Below, piece after piece: positions 23,488 through 35,215 of a stretch of 64,000 nucleotides of DNA. The position numbers and the translations under genes are program-made. Position 1 is the stretch's first letter; every line of letters starts with the position of its first letter. The notes under the pieces are model-generated. The model was not told the DNA's origin. It was given only the letters and a program-made list of their open reading frames with translations, and searched no databases. The DNA is from Charina bottae. Lineage: Eukaryota > Chordata > Lepidosauria > Squamata > Charinaidae. Location of the stretch: contig JALMGJ010000003.1 in NCBI GenBank assembly GCA_023362775.1, forward strand, positions 82,965,355 through 83,029,354, given 5' to 3'.

Positions 23488-23582
23488 TCAAAGAAAAACA
23501 CGTTTACTTCAAAATGCAGCCTTAAAAACAAACCCCGTTGTTACAGCTAGATCCAGCGCAGCAAAGAAAAACACAAAATTCT

Positions 23583-23600
23583 CTCTGGGCCACCATAACC
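23583..23600 (-). promoter_or_regulatory. Copia-1 primer-binding site (candidate)
   Basis: The minus strand directly after the 5' LTR reads GGTTATGGTGGCCCAG. It is complementary, with a 2-base bulge, to the anticodon arm of initiator tRNA-Met (CTGGGCCCATAACC, recalled from memory). Priming by an internal tRNA fragment is known for Drosophila copia. Confidence 0.55.
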
Positions 23601-24250
23601 TGTTAGGTGATGGTTAACTATGCGGGGTTCCAGGCTTGAAGTAATCCAAACAACGTGTTGTAAGGCTAACAATATCTTTATTGATAGCATAAGGCAATAA
23701 TGGATGTATAGTGCATTATTGCAAAAAGGTAAAATCAAAGCATAAGCAGAGTTCCATCACCAGAAGTGAGGAAAGAAATAACATCATGGTCTGTGCAAAG
23801 ACCAGGCATGGTTACAGTTCAGATACAAGTACATGCAGATAGCAGTCTACATAAAGAACAGAAGACATATGTATGTAGAACATAAGTATAAAGGACTACC
23901 CATGGTTCATAGCTCACATGTGATTGGTTCAAACATGGGCATCTCTTTTAGCATAGCACTTTTGGTAGTAATTGTACTTACTATAAAGCGTCACACGATG
24001 GCAGTGTTGTGTATTGGCCTTTCTTTGTTTTGAGAACAATCCTGATTACGGGTTTTTATTATGTCTAGCTACAGAGATATCTCAACACCTGCCATCTACG
24101 TCTCAGATGTTTTTGAGAACCAAACTTACAATGCGGAAAACAATGTAGATTGTTTTCACTTGTATTTTTCCACTCTCTGGCCAGACACAGTGGAAGAAAA
24201 TGCCATGCGTTTAATTCTGCATAGAATGCTTTAACCAAATAACCTTAACA
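23601..24250 (-). repeat. Copia-1 5' LTR
   Basis: Colinear with the other LTR at a constant offset of 4808 bases, with one substitution. Confidence 0.95.
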
Positions 24251-24858
24251 GTACTCGTGCTTCTTCAAAGTCCATAGCGCCATTAATAAAGGCTGACCTC
24301 CAATTGAAATGCTCATGAGTTAGGGCTTCCCAGTTCTCAATGCTGATATTACATTTTTTTAAATTAGCTTTGAGAGTATCTTTGAATCTCTTTTGCTGTC
24401 CACCAATATTCCGTTTTCCATTCTTAAGTTGGGAGTAAAGTAGCTGCTTTGGAAGACGATGGTCAGGCATTCGAACAACATGACCGGTCCAGCGAAGTTG
24501 ATGTTGGATGATCATTGTTTCAATGCTGGTGGTTTTCGCTTCTTCTAATACGCTAACATTAGTCCGCCTATCTTCCCAAGTAATTTGCAGAATTTTTCGG
24601 AGGCAGCGTTGATGGAATCTTTCAAGAAGTTGGAGGTGGCGTTTGTAGAGGGTCCATGTTTCACAGGCGTACAGAAGGGTTGGTAGTACAATGGCTTTGT
24701 AAACAAGCATTTTGGTCTCCCTGCGAATGTCCCGATCCTCAAACACTCTATGCTTCATTCGGGAGAAAGCTACACTCGCAGAGCTCAGGCGATGCTGAAT
24801 TTCAGCGTCGATGTCGGCTTTTGTAGATAGATGGCTGCCGAGATAAGAAATAAATACA
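24251..24858 (-). pseudogene. RTE-like LINE ORF2, C-terminal part, split by Copia-1
   Basis: The minus-strand frame encodes LGSHLSTKADIDAEIQHRL, RRETKMLVYKAIVLPTLLYACETWTLYKRH, FHQRCLRKILQITWEDRRTN, RWTGHVVRMPDHRLPKQLLY and KRFKDTLKANLKKC. The layout matches the region after the RT core of RTE-type LINEs (compare YGCESWT and YFGHIMRR in BovB), but the sequence is a different, more diverged family; the exact clade is uncertain. It continues after the copia insertion at 18787-18595. The upstream RT core is missing, so the copy is 5'-truncated near 24858. Confidence 0.75.
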
Positions 24859-27204
24859 AGAAAATAAACAGGGGAAATCAAGAGAAAACTTAGGTAGATA
24901 CTTTTTAAAGTTTATGGTAAAACTATTCCACAAAGTATATTTCACATAGAAGAGGATGCAACAGAGTATCCTGTCTAAATATGCCTGGAGACATATGAGG
25001 ATTTCTGTGTTTTTCAGCTGTTGCTAAACTACAGCTACAGCCAACATCACCAATGGTAAAGAATATTAGGAGCTATAACTCAGTTATGTATAGTGGATGG
25101 GCCAGGTATTCCTGTATCCATCATTAAATTAAGCTGTTTGTCTCCTGTGCTGCTGTTAGCTGTTCCTGAATTTGGCTTTAAAAATTCCAGTCCAGATTCC
25201 AGTGGGTTGTTGCTCAGTATGGACTCTGACCACACTGGAACCTGACTTAGCATTTTCTGACTGGTCTTTTCCCCACCTTTTACCATTCCCTGACATGGAG
25301 GGAAAACAAGCCCCTGAGTGGGTGGGTCCACCAGTACCTGACTTTTCCTTTTAGGGATTATTCCATCCTCACTATTCCCTGTTTTTAATTTTTGCTTTCC
25401 TAGATGTTTGGACACATGGCTGCTTTCACAACTCCCTTTCCACATTCTTTCCTTTGACACTAACACAGATCCTTCCTCCCAACCCCCAACCCCCTTGCTC
25501 CTTATTGTACCATTGTTGCTCTGATTCTATAATAATCAAAGCAAAGAGAAACAGGTTGTTCTTTCATTTCTTTTTACCACTACAGGTCCACAGACACAAG
25601 GATGAACTGATGATTCAGCTTCATAGAAGCAAAGTAGCATGTCTTGAAACTTGGTAGATTTATTCCAATTATGTTGCATTTTAAAAATTATGGGGAGGGG
25701 GAGTAAAGGGAGCCTTCACAGTACCATGAGAGGTGGGGTGAGAAAACAATGCTTCATCCAGCCAGGGAAGAAACCAAAAGGGTGCCCACTGGGAGATGTA
25801 AGGGTTGTATCAAGCAATAAGCTTCTAGAGAGGGTGGGAAAACCCAGGGCAAGGAGAGTTCATTGACTTAACAGTCAATGAACTTAATTCTTAACAGGCC
25901 ATTGTTGTATCAACCAAATTTTGATGATAACAAAAACAGGCAGCTGACCACCAGCACAGAACATAGGACTCAGCAGCCCAGGACAAAATGGTTACACAGG
26001 GCAGGGATCAGCTGTTGGAGGAAAAAGACTGTGCCGGGTCTGAAGCCAGAGTTGTGGCTGTCACTAGATCAGAATAAAATGCTGCAGACCATCCATTCCG
26101 AATGCCTTATGATGGCTCAGGATGGAAAACAATACTTTTGAAGCAGAGCTTCAAAACATGGGCAAGGAGTGCATTTGTGATGGGCTGGGACTAGTAGAGG
26201 ATGATGGCATCTATTCCAGCACTCAGGAAGTGGTGGATGGCCCATAATGTCAATGGGGCAAGCAGAATATTTTGATCTGCCCTATATGAGTTACTGATGA
26301 TAATCTGTGGAAAGTAGTAGAACTTCAACCAGTGGATCTCTTTATTGAGAAGACAGGAGAAACAGCTTTAAAGATCAGTTCAAGCAGTGTAATCTACTGC
26401 ATGTGCATCCTCATAAGAGCCTTAAGAATCCTAAGTATATGAAGGATGGAAAGAACTGACAATGCAGAGAGGAGGCAGCAGGGAAAAGGAACTTACTCAT
26501 TTAGATTCAGTGCTAAAGAAATACTGTCACTGGCTCACTATAGATTACAAGTTATACTATAGGTTACTATGCATATATATATCATTCCAAAACTTGGCTT
26601 CACAGTGAGTCTTCTGAAATGTGTCTGACCCATCCATTCCTTCCATAAATCTCTCATTAACTGAACAGGGAAGAGGGGTTCATTAACACATGCAAGTCCA
26701 GAACATTGAAAGTTGCTGCAGGAAAACACATCAACTATGAGTAACGCAGGTGCATCCTCAAACACCTCCATGACGCACTGTACCCATAGCAAATAAAGTT
26801 CCCAAGTAAAATCTGAAACAGCCCTTAGTTACACCCCATTCTAATTCAGAACATATCATCTGTTTTTGGCCAGGTTTCTCATTGAAATTGGACCTGCAAT
26901 CTTTAATTGAATTGTGAATTAGAAAATTCAATTTAAAACTATTTTAACTGAAGGCCAGTACCGTTTAAAATTGAATCATTATTAACAAAAATCTGCAATC
27001 ATAGATGGGAGGGTAAGATACCTTTTCTAAGATGGTTAAATGACTGCAGCATTCTTGATATGGGACTGCTAATCTTTCCTAACATGGCACACTCTAAATG
27101 AGTTGAGCCTGCAACCCTAAAAATACAGGAAATTACAATCTCCACACATCTGAAAAAGACCCAATTGGGGCAAGTTATTTCAGCCATTTGCAAATTCATG
27201 TAGC
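24859..27204. other. No gene or identifiable element
   Basis: Short frames only, and I recognise no protein. Confidence 0.5.
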
Positions 27205-27420
27205 TGTAATTTGTTTGTTTGTTTGTTTAGTATGTCATCCAGCTCCCAATGATTCTGGGTGGCTCACAAGTAAACAAAATTAGAAAAATACAGTAAGAAA
27301 CAAAAATAAAGAATAAAAGATGGCAAAGATGACAGGTACCAGACAGGAATAAATAAAAAAGAAAGAAACCAGACCCACACAATCTGAGGAGGCTTCATTC
27401 ACCCTCGCTAAAAGCCTTTG
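27205..27420 (-). mobile_element. LINE 3'-end fragment with TTTG tail
   Basis: TTTG repeats (27208-27228) followed by CCCAATGATTCTGGGTGGCTCACA form a reversed L2/CR1-type 3' end of the class seen elsewhere here, but with a CAAA tail. Confidence 0.5.
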
Positions 27421-27426
27421 AAACAC

Positions 27427-28910
27427 CATAGAATCATAGAGAATCATAGAATTCTATGGGTTGGAAGGGACCTTGGAGGTCTTCTAGCCAACCTCCTGAC
27501 CAAGGCAGGAATTCTCATACCATCTTGAACAAATGGTTGTCCAATCTTTTCTTGAAAACCTCCAGTGATGGAGCACCCACAACTCCGGGTGGCAAGCTGT
27601 TTACTGCTTAACAGTTCTCACTGTCAGGAAATTCCTCCTTATTTCCAGGTTGGATCTCCCTCTGATGAGCTTCCACCCATTGCTTCTTATCCTATCCTCA
27701 GGTGCTATGGAGAATAAATCAACACCCTCTTCTCTGTGGCAGCCCATCAAGTATTGGAAGACTGCTATCATGTCTCCCCTCAATCTTTTCTTTGTTAAGC
27801 TAAGCATATCTAGTTCCTTTAGCCGTTCTTCATATGATTTAGCCTCCAGACCCATTATCATCTCTGTTGCTCTTCTCTGCACTCTTTCTAGGGCCTCAAC
27901 ATCTTTTTTGTATTGTGGTGACCAGAACTGGACACAGTATTCCAATTGTGGCTTCACCAGTGTGGTATAGAGCGGTACTATCACTTCCCTTGATCTTGAT
28001 ATTATCCCTCTGTTGATGCAGCCCAGGATTGCATTGGCTTTTTTGGCAGCTGCAGCACACTGCTGACTCATTCTTAAGCAGTAGTTCACCAGGACACCTC
28101 TCATAGGCACTACTGTTGAGCCAGGTACTGCCTATCTCGTACTTGTGCATCTGGTTTTTCCTACCTAAGTGCAGGACCTTACATCTTTCGCCATTGAACT
28201 TCATCTTGTTGGATAGGGCTATCTTCTGAAGTGTTAGCAATTCCCTCCAGCTTTGTGTCATCTGCAAATTTGATGAGCACTTCAATCCCTTCATCTAGGA
28301 CATTTATGAAGATGTTGAAGAACACTGGGCCCAAGACAGAACCTTGTGGTACCCCACTGTATACTTCCCTCCACGTAGATGTAGTTTCATTAAGGACCAC
28401 ACACTGAGTGCGGTTGGTCAGCCAACTGCAAATCCATCTGGTAGTGGTACTGTCGAATCCATATTGTTCTATCTTACCAAGAAGTAGGCTGTGGTCTACT
28501 TTATCAAATGCCTTACAGAAATCTAAGTATACTATATCCATAGCATTTCCTTGGTACACTAATTTAGTCACTTTATCAAAGAAGGCAATAATATTTGTTT
28601 GGCATCACCTTGTTCATTTCTAGGTGCTCACAAACCCGCTGCTTGATTACCTTTACCAGGGTTTTCCCAGGTATTGAGGGCAAGCTGATTGGTCTGTAGT
28701 TTCCAGGATCCACTCCCCCCCCTCTTTTTAAAGATTGGAGCCACATCAACTCTTTTCCAGTCCTCTGGCAGTTCCCCTGTGCTCAAAGTTTTCATTCAGT
28801 GGTTCTGAAATCACATCTGCCAACTCCTTCAGCACCCTGGGCTGTAAACCATCTGGTCCAGGAGACCTGAACTCATTCAAAGCAGCTAGGTGTTCTCTTA
28901 CTAATAGGGT
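27427..28910 (-). pseudogene. CR1 LINE, 5'-truncated and frameshifted
   Basis: The minus strand encodes CR1 reverse transcriptase: SPGPDGLQPRVLKELADV, NYRPISLPS, then [25 protein letters not shown], the catalytic FADDTKL, and C-terminal LEYCVQFWSPQYKKDVEALERVQRRATEMI. The blocks lie in different frames (breaks near 28.57 and 28.1-28.2 kb), so it is dead. The 3' end is the characteristic CR1 terminus of ATTCTATGATTCT repeats at 27427-27460. The endonuclease is absent. Confidence 0.9.
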
Positions 28911-28961
28911 GGGAGCCATCCAGATCGCAGGGGGACCCTCATTTCAGAAAGGAGGCATGCT

Positions 28962-29580
28962 GCGGACTTCTGGTGAAGATGGATGGCGGCTGGAGCGAAG
29001 TGGAGGAGGCTCCGTGAAGAAATCTTGGAAAACGCGCAGATCCGAGCCGTTTTTGAAAGGTTAAAACTAGAAGCGGCAATAGAAAGAGCGGGAGACTTGG
29101 CTCTTTCGGAAAATTAAACTTTCGGCAGCTTTGGCGGCTTTAGAAGGCTTAAAAAAGAAAGCGAATCAGTGTTGTCTTGTTTAAGTGTTTTCTGCGATTC
29201 GCGGAGAAGAACAAGCCGGTAAGCTAAAAGCGAAAGTCGGAGCTGCGGAGGGAAAGTCTTGAAATAGACAGGCGTCGCTGTTCACTTCATAAAATAATTT
29301 AAAGAAACCGACAAAAGAGAAAGCAATTGTTTCTGAGTGAAGAAACAAAGCGAAGGACGTTAGTAAGAATACACATAGTTTCCTTACAGTGAATTACCAC
29401 CAGGACTGAGTTAATTATTTAATTAAAAAACAACGAGAAGCCATTTTATATTGCTAAAATTCTAACAGAACTTTTGCCTGAACTTGCTGTATAAGGTATA
29501 AAATATAAGAAGTATTGTTTGTTATATTATTGTTTGAATATATTACTACATTATTATTCCTATATAATTAGATAAGCATA

Positions 29581-29633
<53 letters not shown>

Positions 29634-29774
29634 TATATTTAGTTAAGTATATTATAAGTTAAAAAAAAGTATATAACTATAACTATAACTATATACAACT
29701 ATATATATATATATAGGAAATATTTTTATATTTATTTTGTTGCAAGTTAATATAGAAGGTATAAGTTTTGTAAA
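28962..29774 (+). promoter_or_regulatory. L1 5' UTR
   Basis: Starts GCGGACTTCTGGTG, is GC-rich for ~300 bp, then becomes AT-rich with a TA microsatellite. An internal promoter is expected here from L1 biology; I see no specific binding site that proves it. Confidence 0.6.
29582..29631. repeat. (TA)n microsatellite in L1 5' UTR
   Basis: About 25 TA units, followed by shorter TA runs near 29.69-29.72 kb. Confidence 0.95.
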
Positions 29775-30658
29775 ATGAGTGTCAATACTAGGAGACAGAT
29801 TACACAGGGTAGAAGAGGATCAGAGACTGGGGAAGGTGAATGGTTAAAATCTTTATTTGAAGATTTCACAGTTAAAACCACCCAGACAATTACACAAACT
29901 GTAACAAAAGTGTTGGAAGAAAAATTAGACGGTTTGGAAAAAAGATTAGAACAGAAGTTAGGTAAAATAGAAAAAAAGTTTGAAGAAGATATTTTTGAAG
30001 TTAAAAAACAGATAGAAAGCTGTGAAGAAACCTTAGAGAAAGAAGAAGAGCGTATACCACTATTGGAATTAAAAGAAAAAGAATATTGTATAAGATTGAG
30101 AGGGGTACCTGAAGAAAAAGAAAGTAATGTAAGAGAAATAATTATACCTATGCTAGCCAATTTAATTGAATGGGAAGAAGAAAGCCTAGAAGATGAAATT
30201 GAAAAAATGTTTAGAATAAACTCAAAATATGCAATTATGTATAATAAACCAAGAGATGTTTTGATAGAATTCTAAAAAAAAAAGATAAGAAATATAATAA
30301 TACAAGCATCTTATAATTAAAAAAAATTGAAATAGGAGGGAAGGATATAACTATCTTTAAAGAAATTCCAGTTAAAATTCTAAGGAAGAGGAAAGAATAT
30401 AGATTTTTGACTGATCTCCTAGGTAAAAATAATATCAACTTCAGGTGGGAAATACCAGAAGGGCTGAGTTTGACATTCAAGGATCAAAGATATAAATTAA
30501 ATTCAATATCAAAAGCAAAAGATTTTTTGAAAAAGTTTGAAAAAGAAATAGCACAGCCTAAAGAACAGAGACAAGGAAGAGAAGATAAATTTCAATATCA
30601 AAAAGAAAGAGGAGCTTCCAACACTAAAGAGTTCACTTCACTCTTAGTAAATGAATGA
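29775..30658 (+). pseudogene. L1 ORF1 (RNA-binding coiled-coil protein), frameshifted
   Basis: The frame begins MSVNTRRQITQGRRG. Residues ~30-95 form a charged heptad-like coiled coil (KVLEEKLDGLEKRLEQKLGK), followed by the RRM-like part starting YCIRLRGVPEEKESNV. The first frame stops at 30275; the C-terminal domain (FRWEIPEGLSLTFKDQRYKL) continues in another frame to the stop at 30656-30658. The break falls in A runs at 30273-30330. In the family ORF1p binds L1 RNA as a trimer. Confidence 0.85.
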
Positions 30659-33600
30659 AATCAGAGTAACCACTTGGAATATCAATGGAGCTAACTCACC
30701 TGTTAAAAGAAAACGTATATTTCAAATACTAAATAAGTTAAAATTTGACATTGTATGCCTCCAGGAAACACACATTAAAAGAACAGATACAAAATATTTA
30801 ATTAATAAGAAATTAGGAATAGAATTTATTGCAGCAAATGGGGGAAAAATGGAGTAGTAATATATACAAAACCATACTTAAAACCTAAATTAATAAAAAA
30901 AGATGAAAATGGGAGGTATATTGTTATTGAAATTGAAATTCAAAATTCTAAAATGTTATTAATTGGCATTTATGCTCCAAACAAAAATAAAAAAAACTTT
31001 TATAAAGAACTATCAAATATTTGTGACGAATATACGCAAAATAACTGGATTGTGATGGGAGATTTAAATGGAGTAGTTGACCCAAAATTAGATAAGAAAT
31101 CACAAAGTCAGGTTAACAAATATCAAGGTAAATTGCCAAAAGAATTTTTTGATATGGCCAAAAATTTAACATTGATAGATGCATGGAGAAGCATAAATGG
31201 TAACGCGAGAGATTATACATTCTATTCAAATAGACATCAGTCATTTTCAAGAATAGATATGATATGGCTATCGAAGAATTTGGAAAATAAAATTAAAAAA
31301 TCTACAATATTGGCAAAAACTTTATCTGATCACAACCCTGTACAAATAAATTTGAAAATAAATTCTAGAAATTTTAGATGGAGACTAAATGAAAATATTT
31401 TGAAAAATAACCAAGACTTAGAGGATCTTAAAAAAAGAATGCAAGAATATTTCCTTTGGAACTCAGGCACGGAAGTAAAATTAGAAACAATATGGGATGC
31501 AAGTAAGGCATACATGAGAGGACATTTTATAGCAGTCAATAGCCATAAAAAAAAAATAATTCCAAAAAATTGTGGATAATTATGGATCAAATTAAAGAAA
31601 AGGAAAGAGAATTACAAAATAATAATAATAAAGAAGAAATTTTGAATCAGATTAAATTACTTCAACTTCAAGTCCAAATTTTGACGACAGAAGATATCAA
31701 TAAAAAATTAAAATATATTAGACAGAAAAATTTTGAAAATGCAAACAAATCTGACAGATGGCTGGCATACAAATTAAGGAAAGAAAGAGAAAAAAGAATA
31801 ATCTCTAAAATTAGAGAAAATGATGTGGATCTAATTCAAAATGACAAAATTAAAAAGGCCTTTCATACTTATTATTCAGAATTATATAAAAAACAGGAAA
31901 TACCATTAGAAAAAATTGAACAATATATACAGGAATGTAATCTCAAAAAATTAACTAATGAACAAAAAGATATAACTAATAATTCGATCACATAATCAAG
32001 AAATAATAGATGCAATAGATAGATTAAAAACAGGTAAAACTCCAGGACCTGATGGACTTTCAGCCGGATATTACAAATATTTTAAAGAACAATTGATAGA
32101 ACCACTCAAAATACTTTTCAATTCAATTTTAGAGGGAAACAAAGTACCACAAACACGGACAGAGGCCAAGATTGCCTTAATTCCAAAGGAAAATCAGGAT
32201 CTAACAAAATGTCAGAACTATAGACCAATTTCTTTATTAAATAATGATTATAAATTATTCACTATTATATTGGCTGAAAGACTAAATTTTTTTTTACAAA
32301 ATTTGATAAATAGTGACCAAAATGGATTTATGCCTAACAGACAAATTAAAGATAATTTAAGGACAGTAATAAATCTAATAGAATATGCAAACGTACATAA
32401 TGAAAAATCTATAATGCTGTTATTTTTAGATGCAGAGAAAGCATTTGATAATGTTAATTGGGATTACATAATAAAAACTTTAGAATATAGAAATTTTGGA
32501 AATAAATTTATAAAAGCTATAGAAGCAATCTACAAAGTACAGAAAGCCAATGTCATAGTGAATGAAGAAGAAACGCAAGAAATAAACATAGAAAAAGGTA
32601 CACATCAGGGATGCCCAATGTCACCACTAATATTTATATTAGTATTGGAAAATCTATTGGAAAAAATTAGAAAAGATGACAATATCGAAGGAATAAAAAT
32701 TAAAAAAGAAATTTATAAATGAAAAGCATTTGCTGATGATTTGGTGATAACAGTGCAAAATCCATTGGATTCAATAGAAAATTTAAACAAAATGTTAAAA
32801 GAATTTGGAGATTTGGCAGGTTTTAAAATAAATAAGCAAAAGACCAAAAAGATACTGTAAATCTAAATATGACAAAGGAAGAAAGAACAAAATTGGAATA
32901 TATAACAGGATTTCAAAATGTGAAACAAATCAAATTTTTAGGAGTACAGATTACAGCTAAAAATATAGACCTATTTAAAAATAATTATGTTAAAATATGG
33001 AAAGATATTAAAAAAGATTTAGAAAGGTGGGAATCCCTACAAATATCACTATTAGGCAGAATAGCAACAATAAAAATGAATTATTGCCCAGAATTTTGTA
33101 TCTGTTCCAGACGATACCCATAGAAATTACGGACAAAACCTTTTCAAAATGGCAAAAAGATATAACAAAATTTATATGGCAAGGGAAAAAACCCAGAATA
33201 AAATTAAGATATTTACAAGATATAAAAGAAAGAGGAGGATTGGGATTACCAAATTTAAAATTATATCATGAAACTTGCAGTTTGGTCTGGCTAAAAGAAT
33301 GGATAAAATTGGAAAATACAAATATATTAAATTTAGAAGGTCATGATAATAGATTTGGATGGCATGGGTATATGTGGTATAGCAAAAGTAAAATCAATAA
33401 GGCATTTAGTAATCATATCATTAGGAAATCATTATTAAAAATATGGAACAGATACAAAAATTACTTACTACCTGCACTTCCATTGTGGACATCTCCTCAG
33501 GAGGCAAATGCCAGAATAGAGAATCCAAAAAATAAAAAATGGTTAAGATATAAAAATTTACTAAAATTTAATGAAAATATTTATGAATTTAAAACAAGGG

Positions 33601-34399
33601 AAGAACTAGAAAGAGAGGGTTTTGAATGTCAATGGTTTAAATATCTACAACTAAAAGAACAATTTAAATTAGATCGAAAGACATTTAAATTTGTGAATCT
33701 AACAGAGAATTGGGACAATATATTATGGAATGAGAATGATCATCTAATATCCAAATTGTATAAAAAATTATTGGAATTAAAAATGAGTGATATAAGAACA
33801 AAAAACTACATGACAAAATGGGAAGAAAATTTAGATAGAGAGATTGGTAATGATGAGTGGCAAACTATTTGAATGAAAAATAATAAATTCTCCTTAAGTA
33901 ATAGTTTAAGAGAGAATAATTATAAAATGATTTTTAGATGGTATTTGCCTCCAGAGAGATTGTATAAAATGAAGTGCTTAAGATCGAATGTTTGTTGGAA
34001 ATGTAAAACAAAGGTGGGTTCTTTTTACCATTTATGGTGGACTTGCAAAAAAACTAAAAAATATTGGGGAAAAATACATGACAATATCTGTAAAATAATT
34101 AATATCAACATGGAAAAAAACCAGAACTATACCTACTGGGACTTATGGACATAAAGATAAATAAGGATAATAAAAAACTATTATATCACTTGACAACAGC
34201 AGCAAGGATTATATCTGCAAAGCATTGGAAAGAAGAATACATCCCATCAACAGAAGAATGGATGATCAAAGCAATGGAAATAGCACAGATGGACAGATTA
34301 ACAATTTTAATAAAGCATAAAGAAATTGGAGACTATGAACTAATTTGGAATCCCTTTTTAGAATTTTTACAAAAGGAATACAATATAAAAATATCATAG
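30651..34399 (+). pseudogene. L1 ORF2 (endonuclease and reverse transcriptase), degraded
   Basis: The ATG at 30651 overlaps the ORF1 stop. Domains in order: AP endonuclease (TTWNINGANSPVKRKRI, CLQETHIK, IGIYAPN, VMGDLNGVVD, DYTFYSNRHQSFSRIDMIW, SDHNPV); linker; RT (GPDGLSAGYYK, NYRPISLLNNDYKL, LFLDAEKAFDNVNW, GTHQGCPMSPLIF, then FADDLVIT at about 32.73 kb); C-terminal region with a cysteine motif (NVCWKCKTKVGSFYHLWWTC). Frame breaks lie near 30.85, 31.56, 31.99, 32.85, 33.05 and 34.14 kb, with in-frame stops near 32720 (just before FADD) and 33870. Confidence 0.9.
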
Positions 34400-34766
34400 T
34401 GACTTTGAAATATTCAAAAGAAAAATAATATAAAGAGAATAAATGTTACATATGTATAAATTAATAGAAAAAGGAAATTTAAAAGTGTAAAAATAAATTG
34501 CAATAGCAATAGAAATATTAAAGGGAAGAAGAAAAATAATAGAAATATAGTATATATAAATAAATGTAAAAAAGTTTCTTCATAAAAGAAACAGGAAGTC
34601 TTTTTTAATTAACTGTTTTATGTGTAATTTTGTTTATTTGTTTGATGTTATGTGTAAGTAGGTCCTATTGGTGTTGTAAATCTTTGTAAATGTATCTATT
34701 TGTATGTTTTACTTTTTTTTAAATAATAAAACTATTTTTTTTAAAAAAAAAGAAAGGAGGCATGCT

Positions 34767-35215
34767 TCCAGGAGTAGATAGATGACATATTTCAGTCAAA
34801 GAAACCTGGAGCTTGTCAACCCTGCCTGATTGAATTGGCTGGGCAGATATTATGGGAAATACAGTAGGTAGTCCCTCAAGGAACCAAGCCCTATACCATG
34901 AAGGGCTTTGTGGGTAATGACCAGTGCCTTGAATTACACCTGGAAGCAAACTGGCAACCAGTGCAGTTCATGAAGCAGAGGTGTTACATGGGCATACTGA
35001 GGCATGCCCATTAGAATCTTTGCTGCTGCATTCTGGACCAGCTGAAGGGACCAGGTGAAGCTTCTGGGTGTTCTTTAAGAGCAGCCCTATCAAGAGCACT
35101 TTGCAGTAGTCAAGCTGTGAAGTGTCCATGGTGTGAGTGACTGTCTGAAGGGCCTCCTGATTGAGGAAAGGCTGCAACTACACAGCAGATAAAGCTGTAC
35201 AAAGGCCTTCCTGGC
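34767..35215 (-). pseudogene. L2 LINE fragment, RT C-terminal part
   Basis: The minus strand reads SQLDYCKVLLIGLLLKNTQKLHLV and, across a frame break, LLHELHWLPV, the typical L2 block after the RT core (LDYCNxLxxGLP). It ends at the L1 insertion; some of 28911-28945, on the other side of the L1, may be its continuation. Confidence 0.75.

Larger units (their letters stand above)
18788..24255 (-). mobile_element. Copia-1: complete young Ty1/copia retrotransposon
   Basis: Two 650-bp LTRs (18793-19442 and 23601-24250) bound a 4.16-kb interior. The target duplication is GTACT at 18788-18792 and 24251-24255. Transcription would run on the minus strand, so the 5' LTR is the right-hand one. By eye the LTRs differ at one base (A19182 against G23990), which implies very recent insertion. 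The interior encodes Gag, protease, integrase, reverse transcriptase and RNase H in copia order (integrase before RT). The only coding defect I see is a one-base frame break at the C run 22018-22023. Confidence 0.95.
28946..34766 (+). mobile_element. Full-length L1 LINE with target duplication
   Basis: AGAAAGGAGGCATGCT occurs at 28946-28961 and 34751-34766. The element begins GCGGACTTCTGGTGAAGATG, has a ~0.8-kb 5' UTR, ORF1, ORF2 and a 3' UTR ending in AATAAAACT and poly(A) (34743-34750). It is strongly A-rich on the coding strand, as L1s are. It appears full length at 5.8 kb, yet both ORFs carry several frameshifts and stops, so it is inactive. It lies between a CR1 and an L2 fragment. Confidence 0.92.
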
